Assembly (NCBI GenBank): GCA_038501195.1
Contig: JBBPUQ010000006.1
Location: forward strand, 2,542,001-2,606,000
From: Nemania diffusa
Lineage: Eukaryota; Ascomycota; Sordariomycetes; Xylariales; Xylariaceae
Direction: 5' to 3'
Length of the DNA: 64,000 nt
Part shown: piece after piece, positions 1-11,923 of the stretch
Position numbering within the stretch: the stretch's first letter is position 1
How the letters are laid out: each line of letters opens with the position of its first letter
Translations under genes and position numbers: made by a program
Notes under the pieces: model-generated
What the model saw: only the letters and a program-made list of their open reading frames with translations
The model's database searches: none
What the model was told of the DNA's origin: nothing

Positions 1-1307
1 TCTCAATTATGCTTCTATGGGTGCAGTGATCCTACGCAAGAGACTCCATACTGCACGGTCTTTCTGCGACTTGAATACCCCTAGAACTGCACATGTGGAA
101 TGGGTAGGGCGACAAAACCTGGGCGTGGACTGCTGTGCATCATGATAGGGCTGTGCCGCACTCGAACACCCGTGTATGGTCCCACGCTAAACCGCAGCGT
201 ACATATACATGGGTTGGGTCATCTGAGGGAGGGAAGAGAAGGTACATATATTCCTCAAGCGACGTTGCAGGACATGTATATGATCCTGTATGCCCAGTGC
301 CGACGTCGTCTTGGTAAATCTCCAAATCAGTCGACTCAATGCCTGAGGTGACTGGTTTAGTAAGTGTCGCCGAAGGACTATTGGACTAATGCCGGCTGAA
401 TTGATACTCGAGGAAGCAATGTTCCCTCACAAATGGATAGGTAGACGCGACTAGATAATTGTGTAGTCGCTAGACTAAGTAGAGAAGGTTCCAATAAACG
501 CGTCGTGGGTATATTGTCGAGAGAATGTAGTACTATGTACTACGTAAGCACTTCGAAGGCTGGGGAGAGTGGTTAATGCTAAAAGAATACCTACCGTAAG
601 GATCGACCCATGGCTTTCGCCGTTCCAAGGAATAGCGTATAGAAGTACGTAACATAAGCACTCTAAGCCTTTAATTGGTTAGCTTGCTTATCAAAGCTGA
701 CACAAGGTGTGGTGGCATTCAGTTTCATTTGTTTGTATTGATATTCTTCTTCTCTCGGTGACCCGCCCATCTCACCTACCTACATAGTATGCATGAAATC
801 CCTGGAAGGATTCTGACGGCATAATGTGGTCATCATAATACGACGTTGCGCATCCTTGCTGTCACGCAGAGTGTACGGTAGGAGGAGGCTGTCCGGATAC
901 CACTGACTACATGTAAAGATCATGAATAAAGGCATAGGTGTAAGATAGCCATACTCGATTTTGATCTAGTATAGTGCTCCTACCTAGTGATAGTGCTAAT
1001 AACAGCTTTTCGAGTCGTTGTGTTGTTGGAGAAACTTAGATAATTGCTGATAGGTGCCAAGAAGTCTCATCGAGTCTTAGATACAGCTTAACCCCTTTCT
1101 GCTTGGTTCAACACCGGCTCCATGTTTAGCCCATGTTCCATAAGGGTAAGCACAAGGGCAATTATGTGGATTGAACCATACATATACGTATACTTGTTTT
1201 TTTAAATACCTAATTACAACGCATTTAAGCAGCTACGGCTCGAGCTTTTTATAGGTGTTTTGCTACGAGCTTTAACATTGTTTATATACACACATATAGA
1301 TATGGAG

Positions 1308-1328
1308 ATATATATATATATATATATA
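1308..1328. repeat. AT dinucleotide microsatellite
   Basis: About ten tandem AT units in gene-free DNA, directly visible. No function is suggested. Confidence 0.8.
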
Positions 1329-2108
1329 ACTTCAGAAAAACCTTGCAAAGCATCATTTATTTGATAAAAGAATTTAGGCTGACAGCGTCTAATACCTTCT
1401 AACGGATTAAGGCCTAGAGGAGTTATCAAACTTCCTAGTAAAGAGGGGTTAAGGTTTAAGCGATGCAAGGTGGCAAGTCTAGGACAGCTGAAGTAACGAA
1501 GATAATGGTCATGTAAAGATATAACGTACGTTTAAAGGGTTCAAGTGTGTTCATTTATTTATTAAGATATCGACAAAAAAGGGATCGGCACGAGTGGTGT
1601 TGTAGGCTCATAGTGGCATGGTACGATACCTGCATATAATATAAGCGACAATGAATCATATGTCTTATACTGCTTGCTCGTAAATGCTTTCCCGCTATTT
1701 CTCGCTAGTCAGACTAAGCATCTAAGTATACACCCAAAGCTTGTGCACATTCGATCATTACCCCTTGATGTTACGTACTGTAGGACCGTACCTAGTTCAA
1801 GCGGTTTCTGGTTGGTGACTTTACGGCTATCACTCCTATTACTTGCCTCTGAACGTACGCCTCATTCATACATGCAGAGTTAACATGCTAGTATCTACGG
1901 ATAGCTGCATTTGACAAGCATCCTGCATATCGTCTTGAGAAGGTAGTACGGATGCCCCCAGATGCAACCGGGTTGGCTGGGCGTGAGTTGATATCGTTAA
2001 GCGTGAATTCGGCATTATTGATATCCAATAGAGCTCTTATTTCCATAATGATATCGGGGTACTTCTATGCCATGGTATATGGTTTGCTTTAGAGCCTCGA
2101 AAGGAGAA

Positions 2109-2114
2109 TATATA
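2109..2114 (+). promoter_or_regulatory. Possible TATA box of the PKS gene
   Basis: The TATATA hexamer is followed by pyrimidine- and A-rich DNA and lies about 170 bp upstream of the PKS ATG at 2286. The spacing suits a fungal core promoter with a leader of roughly 130 nt. This is inference from position only. Confidence 0.3.
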
Positions 2115-2285
2115 GACTCTCAGCTTCAACTTAAAAAGAATAGTAGTGTCGCTTCATAATCTTATTTGTTCACCTAGGATCGGATTGATCACAGGGGCAG
2201 TACACATGTGAAGTCTCATCTGCTCCTATCAATCATTTGCGAATCGCCTCAATCAATACTTTGAAGCGATCAACTGTGGATTACG

Positions 2286-5200
2286 ATGGCGATCCGTACC
2301 CAAGCCGACCCGCGTTCCTCTTCGCGGGGGGATAATCATGTTCCTCCGGAAGATGACCCGGTGTGTATTGTTGGAATGGGTAAGGTGTATCATCTGTGTT
2401 TGCTTACAAGGATATAACTAATCCTAACTTTTAATAATGTAGCTTGCCATCTACCTGGAGGTGTCAAGTCGCTTGCCGACCTGTGGCAGTTTCTCTTAGA
2501 AGAGAAGTCTGCCCAGGGTCTTGTTCCGCCCGAACGTTACAATATCAAAGGTTTCTATTCTCCAGAGGCCGATAAGGCGGGTGTCATGAATGTAGACGGC
2601 GGGTATTTCCTACAGGAAGATGTCCGTCAATTTGATAACGAATTCTTCGGAATTCACAGTTTTGAAGCTACTCACGGTAAGTAACAACAAGCATTGGTCA
2701 CTATGACTCGATCTCGTACTAATATTTGTTCACAGTATGTTAAAGACTTCCCGGTCATTTCAAAGATTCTGTATATCGTTGCTCTTCATGTTGAATATGC
2801 TAACAGATAGCAGATGGACCCTCAACAACGCAAGCTTCTTGAGGTCATCTTCGAGTGTCTTGAAAACTCTGGCTCATCTCTTGGCCAGATGTCTGGTTCC
2901 AATACTGGAGTGTACGTGGGCAACTTCAGCCAGGATCATTTACTCATGCAGATCCGAGACCCTGACGATCTACGGCGCTACCATGCTACCGGGGCGGGCT
3001 TGACCATGCTAGCGAATCGGATAAGCCATGTTTTTAACTTACATGGTCCAAGGTAAGCCTCCTTCCGCCGTCATGGGTGGGCTTTCGGAGAACAGGTTCT
3101 CACGATGGCGGCGCTATGTAGTCTTACCCTGGATACGGCATGCTCGTCTTCCATTTATTGTCTGAACCTAGCTGTCGCCGCTCTAAAGGCCGGGGATTGC
3201 GATGGGGCCCTTGTTGCGTCTTCTAACCTGGTAATGACGCCGAATTCGCACGTTGCGGCTATGAAAGCTGGCATGCTTTCTCCAACATCGACCTGCCACA
3301 CTTTTGATGCGTCAGCGGATGGCTACGCCCGAGCCGAAGCTGTCAATGCTATATATTTGAAGCGTTTATCATCAGCTTTCCAAGACAATGACACAATTTA
3401 CTCCATTGTGCGTGGAACAGCAACTAATGCGTGAGTTTCGAACTTTATTGTGTATATAATGTTTGGTGATTATTTAGACTAGCTGACACTATCTTGCAGG
3501 AATGGACACACTCCTGGCGTAGTGAACCCTAGCTCGGAATTCCAGGAAGCTGTAATGCGTAAAGCCTATCGTAAAGCTAATCTAGACTTCTGTGATACGG
3601 ATTATGTTGAATGCCATGGTACTGGAACCGAACTGGGAGATCTTGTAGAGATTACCGCGCTATCTAATTGCTTTTTGTCCGGTCGAGAAAGGCCCCTTAA
3701 GATCGGAGGCGTAAGTGACCTAGCCCCTTTTATCAGTATTAAACTGATACTGTCGGTGCATTTACTAATAAGACCTGGATTCTAGTCTAAACCGAACTTT
3801 GGGCACAGCGAGGCAGCAAGTAGCCTTACGTCACTTATAAAAGTTTCCTTGGCTTTTCAACGCGGCTTGCTTCCACCCACCCGGGGTGTTGTAACACCCA
3901 ATCCAAAACGTTAGTCGCTCTCGCTAGCTTTATAAGTTTATATGAACACGTTTACCTAACTAGTGTGGCCGTAACAAGTGGACCTGAAGCGCCGCAATAT
4001 AGAAGTTGTGACTGAAGCCCAGGCATGGCCGCGAGAGCTCCAGCGGGCCAGTATCTGCTCTTCGGGATATGGGGGTGCCAATGCCCATGCGATTCTCGAG
4101 TCGTATAGCAGCTGTGTACACCGAAACGGCATTCAAAGTATTCAGGTCCCTCCAAAAGACCAGTGCCTTGTACTTCTAGTCTCGGCTGCGTCAATGAAGT
4201 CTTTAGAAATCCGTACAGAAGAGATATCTCGGCTTGCCGAGTCATGCGATGCTGCTGCTCTGGAAAGTCTGAGCTACACTCTGGCTGAGCGAGTAACGCA
4301 CCATAGGTATAGAGCATCCTTAGTAATTGCTAATGGTCAGCTTCCGTTAGCAGAGGATGGGAAGACAGACTTGATTGAAGTATCGCACCCCAGCATAGCT
4401 AATCCGTTGGACTTCGCTTTTGTATTCACTGGTCAAGGAGCACAATATCACGGGATGGGCAAGGAACTATTAGATAAGAGCCCCGTATTCCTCAGCACAA
4501 TCCGTGAATTGGACGAAGTTATTGAGAGTCTTCCTACTCAATACTTGCCTGGTTGGACTTTGGAAGGCACGCTCCAAGAGCCATCCGACACAGCTCAAAT
4601 CCACCAAGTCACCAGGAGTCAACCGCTCTGCACAGCTGTCCAAATTGGACTAGTCAATATACTGAGTTCGTGGGGTGTTGCCCCTTCTGCTGTCGTGGGC
4701 CACTCGTCAGGTGAAATTGCTGCCGCCTATGCGTCTGGTCTCATAAGGTTAGCCCGCCAGCATTCCCCCCTACTGTTGATTTCTAACACCGACTTAACAG
4801 TGCATCTCAGGCAATTTTAGCCGCCTACTTTCGAGGCTATGCGGTAGCACATGAGCCGGCCCAGGGCGCGATGTTAGCCTGCGGACTCACGATCGAAGAA
4901 GCCGAATTACTCATCCATAAGCTTGGACTTTCAGACGAGGTGTGCGTTGCGTGTGTTAATGCGCGCACAAGTGTGACTTTAAGTGGCCTACGAGAAGGTA
5001 TTAATATCATACACTCCGAACTTCAGGCCCAAAAGAAGTTTTGCCGGCTTCTGGAGACCGGTGGTCAGGCCTACCACTCCACTTGGATGAAGGCCGCTGG
5101 TGCCAAGTATGAAGAGCTCCTTGCGCCATACTTTCAGAACCAACCCCAAAAGGAGACCTCTGGGGTAGCTATGTACTCTACAGCTGGATGGAGGAAGGAT

Positions 5201-8200
5201 GGGCCCGTGGTTCTTGACAAGTCTATAAGTATGGCGAGATACTGGAGAGACAATCTCGAGAGGTCAGTCCAGTTTGAAGCCGCTCTGAGCCTCCTAATTC
5301 AGAAGCAAAGGTTTCATTTACTTGAGATCGGCCCTCACTCGGCATTGAAGGGTCCCATTAATCAAATCCGCCTCGCAGCGCAGTTAGATGATCAGGAGAC
5401 TCCATACTCGCCCACTCTGATCAGGGGCCAAGGGGCCTATCTGTGTATGCAACGGTTAGCTGGTAGACTGTTCGTCAGCGGCCACGAGCTAAGATGGCAG
5501 GCGATCAACTCGGTCAAGGAACACAATCGCTCGCTATTTCAAGATCTACCTACCTATCCATGGGACTACTCAGCCGGCCTGCGGTGGTTTGAACCCCGAG
5601 CAAGCATAGAGCTGCGCAACCGTTCGTACACGCGTCATGAGCTTCTTGGCTCACAGCAGGTCGCTGGGAACGGGATTGACTGGAGCTGGCGCAATGTGCT
5701 CCGCGCCGACGAGGTGCCGTGGATCCGTGATCATAAGATAGAGAGCCAAGTGATCTTCCCAGCGGCGGGTTACCTTGCCATCGCTATAGAAGCTGTGGCG
5801 AGAGTGTACGCCACCCGCGAAGGTGTAGAACCCAGCACCTTCGACTTTGAGAATGTGTCTATCAACGCGGCAATGGTGGTGCCTGACGAGGATGACCTGA
5901 AAAAGGCTTCCGTCGAATTACATACTACCTTGTCTTTACGCAAGCTATCAGCTAAAACGACGTCAGCTGGTATCTATGATTTCACTATCTCTTCCTGGGT
6001 TAGTGGACAGAGCGTGGTACACTGCGTTGGAAGTGTTACAGTATCTGGTTCGCCATTTGAGAAGACCATCATGATAGATGACATCAGTCGTCAAAGGGAC
6101 TGGGCAGTTGATAGATGGCACGAGAAATTCGAGGAAGAGGGCATTTTCTTTGGGCCTTTCTTCCGCTCTTTGACTAGTGTACACACCGACAAAACCCAAG
6201 TCCGAGCTGCTGTCCAATGCAGCACTCATATACAACCCCCCAAAACTAGAGAGCTGGCCACTCGCTATGTGGTACACCCCCTGACAGTTGATGCCTGTCT
6301 GCAAGCAACTTTAATCAGTGGTACACGCGGAGACATCGGCTCTTTCCGGAGCTACGTGCCTGTGTTCATGTCACGATGCCGCATTCAAAAGCCAAGCATA
6401 TTGAGCGACGATCAACAAGGGACCATTCATGCGCAATCGCAGAGAACAGGGTTTTCTACCTTGCGAGCCGATTGTGTCCTAGAAGACCACCAAGGCCTAC
6501 CAATAGTTGAGATGGAAGGTGTCAAGCTGGCAAGATACATGAGTAGGCTGACCAAAATGGACACGAATAACAACCCGCACCTAGAACGGCATCCCGTAAT
6601 GCAGGTAAAATGGAAACCAGATATTACACGCCTCGCGGCCGGCTCTACCCCACAACTAGAGAGCTACATTGCCGGCCTCGCCCAGCAAGATGCTCTGACA
6701 GCCAGTGAACATGATATCGCAGTCATAATCGGATCGTTGCTTGACCTCGCAGGCCACAAAAACCCTCGAATGCGCGTCGCTAGAATCGGCGCAGAACGTG
6801 GAGATCTTACTGAAAACTGGCAAGCCATGCTCGGCAAAGGGACCGCATTCCCGCGGCTACGGTCTTGGGAGTCTATACGACCCGAAGAGTTTGAAACTCT
6901 CACAGGAGATACTGCAACGCTCGACACATATGATGTTGTTGTTCATGATGTAAGAAACCAATTGGAAGAAATTCGATGCTTGTTATAACTAACATTCGCA
7001 AAAGGAGAATGAAACCCAGGACCTTTGGGGCTCTTCGGCCAGTCAGCTGCTATCTCTCGTCAAGGAGGGTGGCATTATCATCACTCGTAAATCCGATGCA
7101 GCCCTCGCCGAGTTAAGAGCTGCGATGTTTTTGACCACAGTCATAAAAGAACAGGTGGTTCTAGCTGTGCAAAAGATAGACCGAACGGCCTTATGTGGTC
7201 TGAGATTTCTGCTTTTGGTGTGTTAGCCTAAGGAAAACGACCCTTTCGCTTTGCTCTACTAACTGATTGTTTCAGCAGGCCCGCGAGATATCTCCCTCAC
7301 TGCAGCGATTGTTTGCTGAGTTGTCAGAACTCCTCGTCGCGAGTGGCGCACGGGACGTTGATGTGATCTCCCTAAACAAGCTCTCGACCTTCCAGTTTTC
7401 TGAAGATGCTGTGTGCATCTCGTTCCTAGAGATCGAGGAGCCATTCCTCGCTACTTTGCGCCAAGAAGACATGGAACTACTACATTATGTAACAAACAAT
7501 GTAAACGATATCATTTGGCTTACAGGAGCGGATATGTTAGGGACTCCAAATCCCAACCTGACTCTGGTTCACGGCTTATCCCGGGCTCTGATGGTTGAGC
7601 AGCCATCAGTCCGATTCAGTGTTATGGATGTCGGGTCGCTGAATACGCTTTCCTCTGACCCGGAGAAGTATTGCGATATACTGATTGACGCCATAGGATC
7701 ATTTAAAGATGATGACGATAAAGAATTCATACTATTCAATAATCTCCTTCATATCAGCCGTGTTGAACCCGACATCGGAATAAGCTCATTCTTTAGGCGT
7801 CGCACCTCTCAAGAGCACAGCCGCCAAGAGAGACTAGCACTTTCGGCGGCACAACCAGCCAGGCTATCGATCGGAAATGTTGGGGTCACCGATAGCATGT
7901 ACTTCCAGCAGCTTTGCGAACCCTACGTCCCTCCTCCCACGGGCTACATCGACGTACAGGTTAAGGCGGTCAGTCTAAACGCCAAGGATATTTATACCAT
8001 CAACGGCCATGTCGAGACTAGAACCGGGACAGCGGCGATCGAGTTCGCTGGAGTCGTCACAGCCGTCGGGTCGGATGTCCAAGATCTAGCGCCTGGGGAC
8101 CGAGTGGTTGTTCTCACACCCAACAACTTCTCAACAACAGAGCGCATCCCCTCGTGGACAGCGCATAAGCTACTGCCCGAAGAAGATTTTGCCGTGATGG

Positions 8201-10251
8201 CGACGTTACCGACGATATATTGCTCCGCCTTATACGCTATCCGCGACCGCGCTAACTTGCGCAGTCAGGAGTCGATATTGGTGCATTCGGGTGCAGGTGC
8301 GCTCGGGATCGCCGCTATCACCATTGCAAAACGCATCGGCGCAGTGGTGTATGCCACTGCTGGCTCCGAAAAGAGGAAAAGGTTCTTAATCGACAATCTC
8401 GGCATACCCGCTACTCATGTGTTCAGCTCGCGAGACGACTCTTTCGTTGCTGGTCTCAAAGCTATTACGAAAGGACGAGGCGTCGACGTTGTCATAAACT
8501 CCTTAACAGGTGATCTAATGCACGCAAGCTGGCGATGTCTCGCGGTGTTTGGTCGCTTTGTCGAGGTGGGTAAGCGTGATATCGTTGACGACGGCAGGTT
8601 GGAGATGAATGTGTTCGCTAGAAATACCACGTTTACAGCGTTCGACTTGTCGGAGATGTTTTTTCAAGAGGGAGATTACTACGAATCTGTTATGGCCGGG
8701 TAGGTCAATGCCATTCAGCACCGTTCGACCACCAGTGTTCGTTATTAGCTAACCGATACTCTCTCGTACAGTCTGGTCAAGGATGTACTCAAGTTATACC
8801 GTTCTGGGGAGATTCAGGCGGTACCTCTCACGATATTTGATGTCTCAGAAATCGCGGAAGCGTATCGTTATTTCTCTTCTGCAGATCGCGTTGGAAAGAT
8901 AGTGGTATCTCTTGACAATCCAAAGAGCTTATTAACCGTAAGACCAAACTTCCCTCATGCCGACCCCAAACCCTCGAAGATAGCAACCTAGTGTTCTGAC
9001 ATCGTTTTATAGGTTGCGCCCTCGATATATTCGACAATTCTAGACCCTGAGAAGGTCTACCTACTCGTCGGCGCGCTTGGGGGCCTAGGACGAAGCCTAA
9101 CTCAGTGGATGATGATTAGAGGCGCAAGGAAATTCGTCTTCCTTCAAAGATCTGGCTGCGACAAACCAGGCACGCAAGATTTCGTAGACCAGCTAAAACG
9201 AGATGGCGCACAATTGACGGTGATCAAAGGTGATGTGACCGTCTTCGATGATGTGAAGGCCAGTGTCACGGCCTGTGGAGATCTAGGAGGGTCTCTAGGC
9301 GGTGTGGTACAAGCCGCAATGGGCCTTCACGAGGATCTTTTCAGCCATATGGACAGTGCAAGCTGGCAGACTAGTGTAATGCCTAAGTGGAAAGGAACGT
9401 GGAACCTCCACAATGCGATTGATGGCTACGACGAGTTTCTCGACTTTTTCCTAATGACGTCGTCGATGAACGGGACTGTCGGCATTCCGACAGAGAGTAA
9501 CTATGGCGCCGCAAATGCGTTCCTTGATGCCTTCGCATTTTGGCGAAGAAGCCAAGGAAAACCAGCTACTTCCCTAGGATTAGGCATGATTTCCGAAGTA
9601 GGATATCTTCATGAAAACCCGGATATCGAAGCACTCCTGCTGCACAGAGGAACGCATCCTTTGAACGAAAGCGATTTCCTTCAACTTCTAGATCTTGCGA
9701 TAGGAGGGATTTGGAAGGCTGAGGGCACTGGCTCGGCTTATGCAATGCCAGCTCATATACTCACTGGATTAGAGACTATCAGCATCCAGAAATTCTTCGA
9801 AAAGGGCTTCGAAGTATCTAATTCAGTGCTCGACGACCCTCGCTCGTCTATTCTAACGGCGGCGCTGGAGATGAATCTGAGAACCGCAGGCTGGAGTCAG
9901 GATAGGACTTCAGATTCCGACGCACTACTCATGGGCATCTCGTGGCTTCAGGGGCTACCTGGGGATGTCTCCAGCATTCTTGGGGCAGAAAAGACTGCTG
10001 CTAATTTGAAAGAAGCTATACTGGGAGCGTTAAGGCGGCGGTTTTCGCATCTGCTACTTACGCCCATAGACCAGATCGATGACAAGAAGTCGTTCGTGCA
10101 GTTTGGGATCGACAGCATGATAGCAGCTGAGTTCAGAACGTGGCTTTGGAACACTTTCAAGGTTGACGTGCCCTACTTGGACTTGTTGAGCCATCACAAG
10201 TCCTTGGACAGCATCGCAGAGTTTGTGGAAGTAAATCTGCCGAGGGTATGA
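2286..10251 (+). CDS. Highly reducing type I polyketide synthase (one damaged junction)
   Basis: This gene encodes an iterative fungal polyketide synthase of about 2,400 residues. Exons read as 2286-2379, 2443-2676, [uncertain], 2811 or 2814-3052, 3122-3430, 3500-3710, 3786-3909, 3979-4747, 4801-6949, 7005-7217, 7276-8699, 8772-8937 and 9013-10251. Domains in order are as follows. KS has Cys in DTACSSS (~209), His in ECHGTGT (~343) and His in NFGHSEA (~381). AT has GHSSG (~656). DH has His in DHKIE (~983) and Asp in VDACLQ (~1169). A short methyltransferase remnant (~1320-1430) lacks the glycine-rich SAM motif. A structural pseudo-KR follows, then ER with HSGAGALG, then KR with VGALGGLG and Tyr in ESNYGAAN. 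ACP has Ser in GIDSM (~2357). There is no release domain. The join between 2676 and 2811 fails: a single intron gives a frameshift, and the two-intron reading puts TAA in a 35-nt mini-exon. The product is unknown, and no tailoring genes are adjacent. Confidence 0.9.
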
Positions 10252-10813
10252 TGCTTCGAAGGACCCTAGACGCTGCCGGTGATGTTCCTTTAGCAGGAGG
10301 AGGCGAGATATATAGTTGAATACATGCAAGTTCTATGCGTATCTACTTAGAAGAGGAGTAAGTGAGAGTTTACCTGCTGCAGAGGAACTGCGACGGAGCT
10401 GTCACTTTAGAGTTGCGTTCCCGCGCCAGTTCTTTATACTTACTTATTTAGACTTATTGGGGCTTGAAATAGACCGAAATATTAATTAGGTACAAAATAA
10501 AACAAGACCAACTCAACAAGATATTCATTAAACGTTCGAATTTTTAATCTTCAACTGATGGTAAGACCTTACACATTGCACTTGCACAATAGACCACAGT
10601 ATCAGGTACACAGTACTCTGTAGTAAGGACTGTACGTCATAAATTCTCACGGTGCAAATACGTTATAGCTCTGCCAAATAAACACTGTATGGATTTTCGG
10701 GCCAACCCGGGGTCGGAAATATTTACCTCGAAATGGCCGGCCCGGGCTATCTAGCACGCCTCGCACGCTTCAAGCTACACGAGCAATTCAACCAGCAATT
10801 GACAGCCGACACC
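10252..10813. other. Intergenic, PKS 3' side and Mic19 promoter
   Basis: No gene seen. The DNA is AT-rich just after the PKS stop and then becomes GC-rich (CCCGGG-type words) near Mic19. An ATG at 10733 is in frame with the Mic19 start at 10814, so the last 81 bp may be coding (see the Mic19 entry). Confidence 0.5.
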
Positions 10814-11563
10814 ATGGGCTCAAGCTCATCCAAGCCCGCCGGCGACTCGCACACTTGGAAGGCGTAAGTAATTCCTATCCTGGATCTCCTAGCATTCCTT
10901 TCCTTTTCGAAATAGCGCAGCGAAAAATGGACTTAAGCTAACACGGGTTATTTGGTCTCGCTGTAGGTCGTCGCCCGTAGGCGTATCGCAAGACTTCGTC
11001 GAGTCTCTACACTCCAGCCGCGAGGTAAGCGAGTGCTCTTCCCCAACAGCGAGGGTGCCTAGAGCCCCGCCACTCTCGCCACCAGTCATACATACATACC
11101 CATCTGCGCCCGACCAACCGAGCCGCGAGAAAGAAAGAAAAAAAGAGAATACCCTAGCTAACGTAGCTCTTATCGACAGTCCGACGTGTCCCGCGGCCAG
11201 AACCTCGAGCTAGCCGTGCAGGCCCGCGTATCCGACGAGCTCAAGAAGCTCTCGGCCCAGGAGAGCGCCGAGCTCAAGGCCGCGCTCGCGAAGGCGTCCG
11301 AGGTGACCGAGCAGGAAGCCTCGCAGCTGCAGGGCGGCGGCAGGCAGACGGTGTCGGACGAGGTCGAGGCCCTGCGCGCGCGCCTCCACAAGCGCAAGCA
11401 GCTCCGCCCCTTGCCCGAGAGCGTCGAGAAGGCCCGCGGCGAGGTCGTCCGCTGCCTGCTGGAGAACGACCGCCGGCCGCTGGACTGCTGGCAGGAGGTC
11501 GAGTCGTTCAAGGAGGAGGTGCGGAAGTTGGAGAAGAGCTGGGTCGATAAGGTCGTGCGATGA
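10814..11563 (+). CDS. MIC19: MICOS complex subunit Mic19 (DUF1690 family)
   Basis: This is a peripheral inner-membrane protein of the mitochondrial contact site and cristae organising system. Three exons (10814-10863, 10967-11024, 11180-11563) give 163 residues. The N-terminus is Met-Gly followed by a serine run and Lys, a good N-myristoylation signal as known for Mic19. The middle is a long charged helix rich in Glu, Lys and Ala (coiled coil). The C-terminus has the spaced pair Cys-Leu-Leu ... Asp-Cys-Trp of the fungal family, where a CHCH-type fold is expected. An in-frame ATG 81 nt upstream (10733) would add 27 mostly basic, amphipathic residues and bury the myristoylation glycine. I chose 10814 because it preserves that signal. 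The family call rests on length, the N-terminal motif and the Cys pair. Confidence 0.75.
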
Positions 11564-11923
11564 AAGAGAACTAGAGAAACCGGCCGGAACAACTACATAG
11601 CCCTGGTCGTTTCGGCTTCACACCTGACGAGACCTTAACTAGCCCAAGACATGTCCGCGAGGTTTCGGGTTCGGCCGCTTGGCTGGGACGGTCGAGGGCG
11701 AAACTTCGATACGCCACGATGCCCGGAATCCTAGATAAAAGACATTTGAGTCTCTCGATATTTGAGCGGGCGCATAGCCAATGTTCTCGTATTGTAATAT
11801 TATGGCATAGAGCGCTGAGAGCAAAAGGCTAGCTGAATAGACAATGCATTTCTAATATGTTACACATAGGCCTGTTGTATCACTTTCATCATCGCATTCT
11901 TCTCTTAGAGGAGTTAACAGTGA
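11564..11923. other. Convergent intergenic between Mic19 and TYW3
   Basis: This 360-bp gap lies between two genes that converge. It holds only 3' untranslated DNA as far as I can see, AT-rich near 11800-11900. No additional gene or repeat is visible. Confidence 0.5.

Larger units (their letters stand above)
1..2285. other. Gene-free left flank of the PKS
   Basis: I see no supportable gene here. Open frames are short, many lack an ATG, and none shows a recognisable domain or a spliceable extension. A pure AT dinucleotide run lies at 1308-1328. A TATATA box at 2109-2114 lies about 170 bp before the PKS start codon and is the best promoter candidate. Any cluster partner of the PKS on this side would have to lie beyond the window edge. 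Confidence 0.5.
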
